Below are positions 40,883 through 51,809 of a stretch of DNA of 64,000 nucleotides, piece after piece (the stretch's first letter is position 1; the number at the start of each line of letters is the position of its first letter). Position numbers and translations under genes: made by a program. This DNA is from Hibiscus mutabilis (lineage: Eukaryota; Streptophyta; Magnoliopsida; Malvales; Malvaceae), in the NCBI GenBank assembly GCA_019671005.1, contig CM033715.1, forward strand, positions 9,176,001 to 9,240,000, read 5' to 3'. The notes beneath the pieces were generated by a model that saw only the letters and a list, made by a program, of their open reading frames with translations, was not told the origin of the DNA and did not search any database.

Positions 40883-43800
40883 GCGTAATACATTTTGACT
40901 GAGTTTGAGTTTACTGGATTGCTCCTCAGCTCGCCCCTATCCATCTTTGTTAGGATTAACGCCATTCTGGAAAAGGCCTTCTTAACGACACAGGGCCCTT
41001 CCCAATTTGGCATCCACTTTCCACAAAAGTCCCTCTGAACTGGCTGGATCTTCTTAAGCACTAGATCCCCCTCTCAAAATTTTCTTGGGCGAACTTTCTT
41101 ATTATGAGCCCGTATCATCCTCTTTTGATACATTTGACCATGGCAGATAACTCTCAATCTCTTTTCCTCAATGAGACTTAGTTGATCATACCTAGCCTAT
41201 ATCTATTCGGCTTCATCCAACTTTACTTCGCTCAAAATTTGAAGCGACGATCTCTACTTCAATGTGTAATACTGCCTCAGTCCCATAGACCTAAGAATAG
41301 GGTGTTGCCCCTATCGATGTACGCACAGACATTCGATAGGCGAACAGAGCAAATGGTAGCTTTTCATACCAGTCTTTGAAGGTTTTTGTCGTTTTGCTAT
41401 GATCTTCTTGATGTTCTTATTCGCTGCTTTCACTGCCTCATTCATTTTAGGGCGATAAGTGGTGGAATTGTGGTGCATTATTCTAAACTGCTCGAACACT
41501 TCAGTCATCATTTTATTATTCAAATTGGAAGTATTGGCAGTGATGATCCTTTTTGGCAAGCCATACTGTAGTGACCATTTTTGAACCGAATATGTGAAAA
41601 TAGCCTGATGATTGATTCTTTCTAAAATTAGAGTTTTTTTGTCCATTTCAATTTATTAACTTTGAAAATTAAGGTTTTATGTTAAATCAGGTTTTTTACT
41701 TAATTAATCATAAAAATGATTTTCCTTTTATTTAATCTTGAAAATAGGGTTTTCATATTAAATCAATTTTATTAATTAATCATGAAAATTACCTATTTTA
41801 TTTAATCTTGAAAATATTTTGGAGTCGTCGCCGGTCACTTTTGTAAACCGGACACCATAAAAACAACTAGAGATTCATTTCTTTAAAATTAGGGTTCGGG
41901 AATCGGTTACGTGTGGGGAAGGATTAGCACCCCCACAAATGCACGTTACCAGTACCTTATTAATTTCGCGTGGCATTTTGGCATTTCGAACAATAATTTC
42001 AATTAAATTTGACCATACTTATTGCATGAATTTAAATTCCGAATGGAGATATCCTTTGATAAGGAAGTACATTTTCGAGCGAATATAAGTTTAGAAACAT
42101 CCTGTTACTTTAGGATACTTCGATTCATATTCAAAATGTATCCCACCATAAAAGGTTTTTTAATGCATGTTCTTTTATTTTCTTATCAATTTTAAGTTCT
42201 AACTTAATAGGCTCTAATCAATTAAATTTATTTAAGAATCTATGAACATTATCGAATTTAGGTGTTTATGTGATAACACCCAATTACTTGGACACTATCC
42301 ATATTAAACCCTAAATCAACAATATTCCTATTTATTTAATGATGCTAACTACTTAAACCTAACCCTAATTCAATTTTATTTTTAATCAACTATGTGCGAT
42401 TACATGTTCTAAGTTCAAATGAAATATTAAATGTTCTACTAAAAAGCCTCCAATTGATTAGAATCTCATTACAATGAGACACTAACCAACTTAGGACTTT
42501 AAAGTTTCCATTTAATAATCATTTATTTTCTAAAATTATCTCACCTATTTGAATTATTGGATTTAGTTAAGGAACTTAATGTTAAGGCTCTAACAATTAA
42601 TTAACCAAGTGATTTAATTATCTAAACAATTATACTATATGCTAATTTTAAGAAATGCAACATACATATAATTTAAAGCAATTAAAATTAAATTAAAACT
42701 AAAAACAAGGACCAAAATGAACTACTATTAGAATATAAGTGCCAAATTACAAATATTAAGGACCAAATTGCAAAGATTTACAAAAGATAGGCTAAAATCG
42801 TAAAACCCTAATAGTTAGGCGTAGATATTTTTTGACCCGACCCGCACAGATTCGCCCAAACCCAATGCCAAAATGGAACTATTTTGGATTGCCTATAAAA
42901 GGCCCAATCCAAGCCTAACTCAGTCATTTTGACCGAGTCATTCTCTCTCTCCTCAAGAGAATGCTTTTCCTTATCTTTACCCATAACACAAACAAACCTA
43001 GATTCTTCTCAAAAATTGGATCAAACTGGCCCTTTTTCTTTGAGTTCTTCACATGTTCATCATACTTGTGATGAACACAAAGAACATGAGCTCCGGCAGC
43101 CACCTTGTCCGCCGCCCAGATCTTCCTCCACCGCATCTAATCACTCATCAGCCGTTCGCTGGCACCATCGTTCTCCTTCGACCACCGCCTGCATTTGCTC
43201 GGCGGCCGACTGAAGCTAAAAAAACCAAAAAAATTCCTGATCTCCTCCCCTAACCTAAATCTAATCCTGGTTCATCAGAACCGCCCTTCTTCCCCGGCCT
43301 AAGACTAGATCCAACCCGAACCCGAGCCTTCTTCGACTATGTCGTTCACTCTCTGAAATCCCTCCGGCTACCACTAAAACTTTCTAATTTCACTCTTTTA
43401 TTTATTCCGTTTCTGTTTTTCCTTTATCTTGCCTTGATCTAGTGCTTTTGTGTTTTTTGCAGGAAAATAAAGAGATGAGAGCATTATGCCTCAATGGTGG
43501 TGGTCAGCTTCTTCTTGTTTGGTGTCCGTTCGCGGCTCTGACGATCTCTCGGTGATGCTTCCGTCTTCACAATGACGCTCAACTCCCGAACGCTCAACTC
43601 TCAATTAGGGAGTGCCACGTGGTGATTTTAAGCAGGAGAACCAAATTTTTGTGTTTGTTTGGTGTAACCTGATGTAATTTGGGTGAGAAAGATTATATAA
43701 TTAAGATTTTGGGCTTTTAAATTTTTAAAGTGTATTGGACATTTATTATGTAAAATGGACTATTTATTTTATTTATTTATTAGGCTTATTATTTATTTTT

Positions 43801-44450
43801 TTTATTTTGCTTATAGTAAAAAATATAATATATATGAATGAGCACTCGGGCAAAATTAGGGTGTTACACATACTGACAAATGATCTCATTTTTTATAAAC
43901 TTACAAACCGTTGCCCTTGTGATATTGGTGTAGGAGGCTGCTTCTACCCACTTAGTGAAATAATCAATAGCCACCAGGATGAAACGATGCCTATTGGAGG
44001 CCTTTGGATGAATTTGTCCAATAACATCCATACCCCACATTGCAAAAGGCCATGGTGAGTTTATGGTATGCAAAGGTAGTGGTGGAGAATGAATATTGTC
44101 AGCATATATTTGGCATTTGTGACACTTCTTGGCATATTCAATGCAATCTCCTTCTATTGTTGACTAGTAATATTCGTATCTCATGATCTTTCTAGCCATC
44201 GAAGATCCATTGGCGTGTGTCCCGCACAAACCATCATGCACTTCTACGAGAATATTCTTGGCTTCCCAATAATCAACACATCTTAACAGTATCTAGTCTT
44301 TGCCTTTTTGTACAAGACTTCATCATCTAAGACATACCCAGCTGCCTTTCTTCTAAAAGTCATTTTATCGTTCTCACTCGCTTCTTTAGGGTAAGCTTGG
44401 AATTTGATATATTGCATGATATCATGGTACCACGGGTTGCCATCTATTTC
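40883..44450 (-). pseudogene. Ogre/Tat-like integrase, interrupted by a solo LTR
   Basis: Minus strand. The zinc-binding region (about 44450-44090) is seen in mixed frames, then 44073-43869 gives SPWPFAMWGMDVIGQI (first catalytic Asp) and FILVAIDYFTKWVEAASY. After the solo LTR, 41576-41311 gives YGLPKRIITANTSNLNNKM, where the second catalytic Asp of IITDN reads Ala, and YRPKMNEAVKAANKNIKKII, where the catalytic Glu of AVEAANK reads Lys. The C-terminal region (41061-40883) has WMPNWEGPCVVKKAFSRMAL, a GPY/F-type module. Inactive even without the interruption. Confidence 0.83.
41577..43868 (+). mobile_element. Solo LTR inside the Ogre/Tat-like integrase
   Basis: It starts TGTAGTGACC and ends GGGTGTTACA. 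The 5-bp duplication CATAC lies at 41572-41576 and 43869-43873. It shares the GGGGAAGGATTAGCACCCC block (41915-41933) with the Ogre LTRs but otherwise differs, so it belongs to a related family. A TATA box (TATAAAA, 42894-42900) suggests plus-strand transcription. A GC-richer stretch at 43070-43230 and a C/T-rich zone follow, as in the transcribed part of such LTRs. Confidence 0.85.
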
Positions 44451-44541
44451 TTCTTCCAGTCTAAATAGTAATCAGATATTTCAAAAGTTTGCATTCGTAT
44501 TGGTCTCATTTCTACCCTTGTACTTGCTTTAAACATTGCGG

Positions 44542-44985
44542 CTAAGGTCGCCAGCGCGTCTGCCATTTGGTTTCTTCTCTTGAAAAGTAGGTAAAACTAA
44601 CCTTCTCGAATCCTTTAATCAGCTCTTGGATTAAATCGTGATATTTAACTAACTTTGGGTCTTTTGTTTCCCATTCTCCACGAAGTTGATAAATCACCAG
44701 AGACAAATCTCTAAAAGCTTGGAGTATCTTGACCTTCATTTCGATGGCCCCATACAATCCTATAACACAAGCCTCATACTCGGCGATGTTGTTTTTGCAG
44801 AAGAATTCCAATATGCTCGCGGAAGGATAGTAGACATCATTTGGAGAAATCAATATTACACCTATTCCATGACCAAGGGCATTAGATGCCCTGTCGAAAT
44901 ACAGTTTCCATGACTCTTCCTCTAGGGCAATCTCCTCTTCAGTCGTGATACACATCAGGTCTTCGTCAAGAAAATTAAAGTTCAA
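44542..44985 (-). pseudogene. Ogre/Tat-like RNase H domain
   Basis: The open frame has ESWKLYFDRASNALGHGIGV, with the first catalytic Asp in YFDRAS, then NNIAEYEACVIGLYGAIEM (catalytic Glu in AEYEA) and LSLVIYQLRGEWETKD, where the Asp of the usual SALVIYQ-preceding GDS is lost (FRDLSLVI). This is the second, archaeal-type RNase H of Tat-lineage elements. Its N-terminal flank is cut by the Athila-like insertion at 44993. Confidence 0.83.
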
Positions 44986-44992
44986 GGACTGG

Positions 44993-46630
44993 TGTTGCGC
45001 GTATTAAGTGCTTCACAATTAGTGCAAGTGTACACGTCGCAAGTTATAGTATAGATATCGTCTCCACATGGATTGGTGTTATTTCAAGAATCTAACTTCT
45101 CGCACTGAAAGTAAAAACACAAGTAGGTGATTGTAGGAGTTCTTATTAACAAGAAAATAAAAGAGCAATTAAATAAAAAGAAGATTTAATTGAATAAGAG
45201 AGAGTAGGCCGAGTTATCGTGAGTTGTGGTGTGATAATTGAATGGACCGTCGTGGTAATTGGGTGTTAGAGTCGCTCAATTGCTTTAACAATTGAACCCA
45301 GACAGATTGCTGGGGCAATTCTGCGACAACCTAGGCAGTTCTGCAATTGCCTGGGCAGGTCTGTGAATTCCTGGGCAAGTCTACAATTGCTGGGGCAATT
45401 GGGCGACAACCTTCAAAGTTCGGCGAAAAGTTCTTTAATGGTTTCTCGTTATCCCTAACTCAAAATGCTGCTAATTATACATTGACAATACATCACTGCG
45501 TGAACCAAGGGTGGACAACAACCTATCTTGCGCTCCTTTTGGCCATTGAAATTCGCAACTTATCCCTAAGTCGAATTAGTCTTCACCATCGATTGATTGA
45601 ATAAAGCCATACTCATTCATTTCTTGAATCTAACTCTCCCGATATTAGATAAGTGAATGAATTCACGAGATCCTCTCCCAATTCACTCGCAAACAAAATT
45701 AAGAACCAAGAATAAACAAACTTTGAAGTAAAATTGCAAACTCAATACCTAAAGAAATCCAATCGTTCTCACAACCACAAAAACACAATAACCCAAGCCA
45801 AATAAGTTTAGTTCATGGTTGGGCACAAAATAAACTCAAGAATAAAATCCCTAAACATGAATCTAATGGAACAAAGAAGAAAAATAAGAAGATGTCGAGC
45901 AACCATAGTTTTATCTCCCAATCCCATCTCTCTTTGAAGTAGGCGACTAGGTCTTGTATTTATAGGAGATGGCTAGGTCTAAGTCTTTCTTGAGGAGGAA
46001 GTTAAGTTGGAATTAAAAAGAATAAAAGAAATAGATCTCTTTTATTATATATTAATTCCTCCAAAAACTTTTCCTAAAACTCTAGGAATTTAATCTCCCT
46101 TTGATCTTCAATAACTCCTCATAAATCTAAATTTAAATCTTCATTAAATGCTTCATGGAAATCCAAATCTTTGGGATTTATCTCTTGCCTTTTGCGCTTA
46201 TCCCTAATGAAGTGGATTTGTCCTGACATGCTTCAACAATCTACTCAGCATGGCATTTAGAAGACAACTTCGTTTGCTTTGGTAGACCCTCCAGTTTGGC
46301 ATTTTGGAAAGCAGCTTCGATTGCCTTGGCAGACCCTCCAGTTTGGCATTTGGAAGACAACTTTGACTACTTTGGTAAATCATTCAGTTTCCTTCCTTAG
46401 CTACCACGGTAATCTCCTACTCGCTTGGGCAATTAGATCCAGCACACACAAAAACACACACCAGCAGTACCTTTTTCCACAAAATCAACTAAATTATGAA
46501 ATTAAGCATGACGGTGAAGGAAATCATGAAAACATGCATGAATGCCTAATAATGCAACTAAAATGAGCCTAAGTCTAACAATAATATGAGTAAAAAATGT
46601 TATAAAAATAGTACTTTTGAACACTTAACA
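44993..46630 (-). repeat. 3' LTR of the second Athila-like element
   Basis: On the plus strand it runs from TGTTGCGCG to GAACACTTAACA, the reverse complement of an LTR starting TGTTAAGTGTTC and ending GCGCAACA. It matches 10568-12225 in inverse orientation. Palindromic modules are present near 45290-45410 and 46300-46440 but are not the same set. Confidence 0.87.
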
Positions 46631-46921
46631 CACCCCCAAACTCAAACTATTGCTTGTACTCAAGCAATGCAAATCTAATAATTACTTGCCAAGACTTTAA
46701 TCTTCAAAGACATGCTTTAAACTAGAATTCAAACCTCAGAACCGTGACACAAAGTATGATCACCTTTTGAATTTTTTGGATAGCACAAAAATTACCTGGA
46801 ACAAAACTATAATGCTTGTGACAATGTGTGTGCGTAGTTGTGTACAAGTTCATTTTCAAGATTCTATGTGAACAATAGGCTTTTATCAATTTAATTACCA
46901 GGGTATTTATTTTTCTTTTTA

Positions 46922-47010
46922 CTAGATCCAATTTCGGGCACCTCTAGTAAAGCAAGCAATTTTTTATTTTAATGTGCAATTACTAGAGCCAGTTTTGGGC
47001 ACCTCTAGCA
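46922..47010 (-). repeat. Two-copy hairpin repeat of the Athila-like 3' region
   Basis: Two inverse copies of the unit found four times at 10100-10282 (here ending GGGCACCTCTAG on the plus strand). The spacing and flanks match the first element, so the copy number differs within the family. Confidence 0.82.
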
Positions 47011-47829
47011 AGAAATTAACTTTTAATTTTCAATTTAAATTTACCCAAATTTTAAGCAACCTAAGTTCACCAAGTTTCTTTCAATCAACAAGCCACAACC
47101 GTGTTCATAATATTTAGCATCATAGTAAAATTCTAAGTTCTTTTCATGCAATCCTAAAATTTAAAGGTTCTTTCAATTAAGTGCAGTGGAAAAAATTCAT
47201 CATTGGATATTCAACAAGTTCAAGCAATTAAATCCAATCAAAGGCATGGCAAGTAACATACGCAACCTATATGCTATTACTAAAGATGAATGCAACTAAA
47301 CATGAAACTAACTAGAAACCAATACCCCCTAAATTCGAGAGAAGCATTGTCCTCAATGCATGCAAAAATTAAAATAAAATGCAAATGAGTTAGTCGGAAA
47401 GGTCATCACCTTGAATGATGCATTTTCTTCGTGCCAATTGCTTGGTTCGTTTGCCGATTCGTGATTGTTGAATGGATATGGCTGGTGTTGCCTCTTGTAC
47501 GGCAGTTGTCGTGGCATCTTCAGTTGCCGATGTAGGGTTCAGCTGGCTGGGCATCAGGACTTACCGAGGCATCGAGAATTACAGAGGTAATTTTTGTTGC
47601 CCGGGCAAGCTTCGCTGTTGGAGCTTTCTTTGGCACTTCTTGTTCCTTAGCTGGTGAGGAATTGTCTTCTTGGCCATGTCGATTGTGGTTGTGGAATCAA
47701 AAACAAATAAAAAATGTGGAAAGATAAAGATAAAAATCAAACTAAAAACATACTTTTATCCTAAAAATAAATCCAACAATAAAATAAATCTAAAAATATA
47801 AAACTAAAAATACTAAAAGAGAACATGAT

Positions 47830-49080
47830 CATGCTTCTCCTAAGGTAACTATTTCCTTGTCGCGCTCAACATGGTTGTTGGCATAGTGCTTTAACCTTTG
47901 TCCGTTAACTTTAAACCCATACCCATCAATGGTGGACTTGATTATCACAGCACCATGGTAGAAAGGTTTGACGACTTCAAAAAGCTCGGACCATATCGAT
48001 TTCAATTTTCCTAGAAAGAGTTTTAACCAATAATTGAAGAGAATAACTAATTGCCCGGGCAGAAATTATTGCGGCAATAGCTTCTTATCATACCAACGCT
48101 TTGTTTTCTCCTTGTAGATTCTCGCATTGTCGTAAGCTAAGGCACGAAATTATTCAATTTCGTTAAGGTCCAACAGTCGCTTTTGTCCAGCACTCTCCCA
48201 ATCCATGTTGACAATTTTGATTGCCCAATAAGCCTTGTGTTCGATCTCTACCAGAAGGTGGCAAGTCTTGCCGTAGACAAGTCTGTAAGGTGACAGGCTT
48301 AAAGGCGTCTTGAATGTTGTTCGATAGGCCCATAGTACTTCATCAATTATTGCTGACCAATCATTTCGAGAAGGTTTGACAACTTTTTCAAGGATAACCT
48401 TCAATTCACAATTGGAAATTTCGGCTTGCCCGTTTGTCTGCGGATGATATGCCGTGGCAATTTTGTGCGTCACTCCAAATCGCTCCAGCATTTTGGCAAT
48501 TAGCCTATTGTCGAAGTGGGTACCTTCATCGCTGATAATTGCCCTTGGTGTCCCGAATCGTATGAATATGTTTTTTTTGCACAGTCTTAGAATCGTTGCT
48601 GGGAACTGCAGCTGCCTTTACCCATTTAGACACAGAGTCAACAAAAAGTAGGATGTATACATTGCCGAATGAGGATGGGAAGGGTCCTATGAAATCAATC
48701 CCCCACACGTCAAACAACTTGACCTCAAGGATATATTCTGTAGTGGCATCTCGTGTCGGCATGAAATATTCCTTGTTCACTGACATCGATCACACCTCTT
48801 GTAGAAGTCTTGAGCATATTTGTAAAGTGTTGGCCAATAGAAACCAGATTACAAGACTTTGGCCGCGGTGTGAATGCCTCCAAATGACCTCCATAGGGTG
48901 ATGAATGGCATTGTCAGAGCACGTTTTACTGCTCTTCCTCGGGGATGCATCGCCTAATAACCTGGTCTGCACATTGTTTAAATAAAAGAGGCTCGTCCCG
49001 ATAATAATGCTTAGCATCATGTCAGAACCGCTTCTTTCACTGGTGAGTAAGATCATGAGGTAAAATGCCACCAACAAGGA
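47830..49080 (-). pseudogene. Athila-like integrase with complete catalytic triad
   Basis: Minus strand, in shifting frames: zinc-binding region (about 49010-48800), then 48786-48526 with FDVWGIDFIGPFPSSFGN (first Asp) and LLFVDSVSKWVKAA. The region 48560-48480 gives ISDEGTHFDNRL (second Asp), and 48491-48150 gives TAYHPQTNGQAEISN (Glu), WAYRTTFKTPLS and RLVYGKTCHL. The C-terminal region to 47830 has stops. The first Athila-like copy lacks this core, so this copy shows what was deleted there. Confidence 0.83.
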
Positions 49081-49969
49081 AATTTACTAAGTCTGCATAC
49101 CATGGAATTGCCGAGGCAATTGCTGCTGCTGTTGCCATGGGTATTGCTGAGGCAGTCCCTACTGCGGTTGCCTGGGCATCGATAGTTGGGGTTGCTTGAG
49201 CGATTAACAACTGCTCATCTGGGAATGCATCATGGATTTCCATGTTTGTGTCATCGTCTTTTCCTCATTCGAGGCATGATAAATGGTCAGCGACTTGGTT
49301 CTCGTTACCCTTCATGTTTTTAATTTCAATGTCAAAGTCTTGTAAAAGTAAAATCCAACGAATTAAACGAGGTTTGACATCTTTCTTGGAAAAAACGTAC
49401 TTAATTGTTGAATGGTCAGTATGAACAATTACCTTGGTCCCGATCAAGTATGAACGAAATTTATCAAAAGCGAAAACTACAGCTAGTAACTCTTTCTCCG
49501 TAGTGGTTTAGTTCACTTGAGCTCCATTAAGAGTTTTACTAGCATAGTAAATCACATAAAAGATTTTACCTATTCATTGACCTAGTATTGCTCCTACTGT
49601 AAAGTCGCTTGCGTCATATATAAGTTCAAAGGGTAATGTCTAATTTGGTGGTACAACAATAGGTGCCGAGGCAAGTTACTTCTTCAAGGTCTCGAATGCT
49701 TGGACACATGAATCATCAAAGTGAAAAGCCTTATCCTGTTCAAGCAAGTTACACAAAGTTTTAAAGATTTTGGAAAAATTATAAATAAACCTTCTATAAA
49801 AACATGTATGATCGAGGAAGCTTCGGATTCCTTTTACTGAAGTTGGTGGCGGCAATTTTTCAATAACTTCCACCTTGGCTCTGTTGACTTCAATTCCCTT
49901 GGATGGGATCTTGTGACCGAGCACTATACCCTCATCTACCATAAAGTGGCACTTCTCCCAATTGAGCAC
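49080..49969 (-). pseudogene. Athila-like RNase H and end of RT
   Basis: 49969-49676 gives LNWEKCHFMVDEGIVLGHKI and SKGIEVNRAKVEVIEKLPPP (RT connection). The RNase H follows to about 49265, with IVHTDHSTIKYVF and IKNMKGNENQVADHLSCL. Stops lie between. An Ala-rich repeat tract (IDAQATAVGTASAIPMATAA, about 49200-49110) sits in the same place as the minisatellite of the first copy but is much shorter. Confidence 0.82.
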
Positions 49970-49976
49970 TAGATCT

Positions 49977-50080
49977 TAGTGCTAGTGGGAGATTGTTAGA
50001 GTATGATCATCACACTAACTCACTTGGTATTAGATACATAAGTGATTGGTCTTAGTGCTAGTGGGAGATTGTTAGAGTAT
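49977..50080 (+). repeat. Duplicated polypurine-LTR junction
   Basis: The run AGTGCTAGTGGGAGATTGTT occurs twice, 76 bases apart, each followed by AGAGTATG. AGTGGGAGATTG is the polypurine tract next to copia LTRs that start TGTTAG. The first copy is followed by only about 45 unrelated bases. Confidence 0.82.
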
Positions 50081-51809
50081 GCACAAAGACCAATCATAAG
50101 ATGATTGTAAATTTGTTTTTACCTTGTTTATTCATAAAGAGACATTTCCATTATTATTTTCAATTACAATTATGCGTGCATAAATAAACTGAATTATAAT
50201 AAAGTCCTTAGAATAATATGGTTATTCTAAAATGTCTTTAGTCGAGTATTGTTGTGGGCATGGACAGCAATAATGCATTAAGAGTAATATGTAGTTGATT
50301 GATGACAAAGTGTTGTCATTGACATAGAGATGTCAAAATCAATACATAAGTATGTGTTAGAGAACGACATACTGGACTGACCCGCTATGAGCATGTTTCT
50401 TGGATTATTATGTGACAGTCACAACATTGCTCATAGTGATAACTACATGTATTATCCTCGGACTTGAGATCATCATTATTTCAACATCGTGAGTGACATA
50501 TTTTGGTATGGTCGAACGTGTGTCGTAACTAACTACACTATAAAGACTGATATTAGATATGTCACAATCTATGTAGTGGAATATGGTTGATCAAGATAAG
50601 ATTTGTCCCTCCTACATAATAGGAGTAATATCGTAGGCCACTTGATTGAGTGAGACTAGAAATGCATGGTCATGCTTGAATAAGTTGATATGAGATATCA
50701 CAGTTATTCGTTTATAATAGTCTACTCAAGATATCAAAAAATATTAGATGGACTATACAAGTGTGACTGTTCCATGACTTGTGTTCAATCGAGATATAAA
50801 GGACAAATGATGTAATACATAAATAGAGTTAATCACGAAAAGGTTATGTAGAATCATGATTTCTTGTAACTTAGGTGACAATGACATATTGCTAGATATC
50901 ACTCATTGTTTGTAATATTAGAAATGTTCTAATATTTACTACTAACGTTACATGAACCTATAGGGTCACACCCATAGTTGAAATAAGCATATATTAAATG
51001 AATTATATATGTACAAATTTGTTGTACACGAATCTAGTTAAATTAATATATTTGATATATATAATTTAACTATTGAGTAAATATTAAAAGAAAAATAATT
51101 ATTGTAATTATGAATCTTTTAATATATAAATAATATAATTCGGTTTAAATCAATATATATATATTGAAATCCTAATTAAGTTGAATTGAGATTATATATA
51201 TTTAATATATATATTAAAATCCTAATTAAGTTGAATTATGATTATATATTTAATATATATATTGAAATCCTAATTAAGTTGAATTGGGATTATATATATT
51301 ATATATATTAAAATCCTAATTAAGTTGAATTAGGATTATATATATTTAACATATATATATATATTGAAATTCTAATTAAGTTGAATTAGGATTATATATA
51401 TTTAATATATATATATATTGCAATCCTAATATAAGTTAAATTAGGATTTTAAAGGCTATATAAAGGCATGAGAGATCTAACAGTCATTAATGCTTTTTGG
51501 GAAAAACCTTCTAAATAGTTTAGAGAGTTTTATATGCTCGTTCCCTTCTAAATGGTTTAGAGAATTTTTATATACTCGTTTCAACTGGGTGAACTACGTA
51601 GAGGTCGGAGCATTATCGTTACGGCTTAGGAATCGACATCGTGGAGTCGTGATTGAATATCTATCTCCTCCAAATTCAGAATTCCAAATTTTAAACAAGT
51701 AATTCTTCACCCTTATTCACCCCGATTCATTCCTCGTACATGGATCTCTGGTGGTAATCGTTGGATATTTTTTCCGTTGCGTCATGGGGTGTATCAGCGT
51801 TTCCCAACA
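50070..51809 (+). mobile_element. Ty1/copia-type LTR with polypurine tract, truncated element
   Basis: Starts TGTTAGAGTATG and ends TTTCCCAACA (1740 bases). The polypurine tract upstream shows this is the 3' LTR of an element whose body was lost. It matches 1-1328. Left neighbour is the Athila-like RT (minus strand), right neighbour is the Ogre-like gag. No target duplication was seen. It contains a six-copy AT-rich repeat at 51168-51450 that the other copy lacks. Confidence 0.8.
51168..51450. repeat. Six-copy AT-rich hairpin repeat inside the copia LTR
   Basis: Six copies of a unit containing AATCCTAATTAAGTTGAATT and a TATA-rich spacer, at 46 to 56 base steps. AATCCTAATT and AATTAGGATT are inverted, so each copy can fold. 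The LTR at 1-1328 has only one such block. Confidence 0.82.

Larger units (their letters stand above)
44993..49976 (-). mobile_element. Second Athila-like element, 5' truncated
   Basis: Minus strand. The 3' LTR (44993-46630) is followed, going up in coordinates, by the polypurine tract, the 3' untranslated region with two CTAGAG hairpins, integrase (47830-49080), RNase H (49080-49600) and the end of RT (49676-49969). At about 49976 the RT sequence stops abruptly at the copia junction. The 5' half and 5' LTR are missing. It is the same family as 3672-12225 but keeps integrase sequence that the first copy has lost. Confidence 0.87.

Noticed and set aside
42929..43253. Frames of 66-94 codons in the solo LTR
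   Set aside because: They lie in the GC- and C/T-rich transcribed part of an LTR, have no domain and overlap each other.
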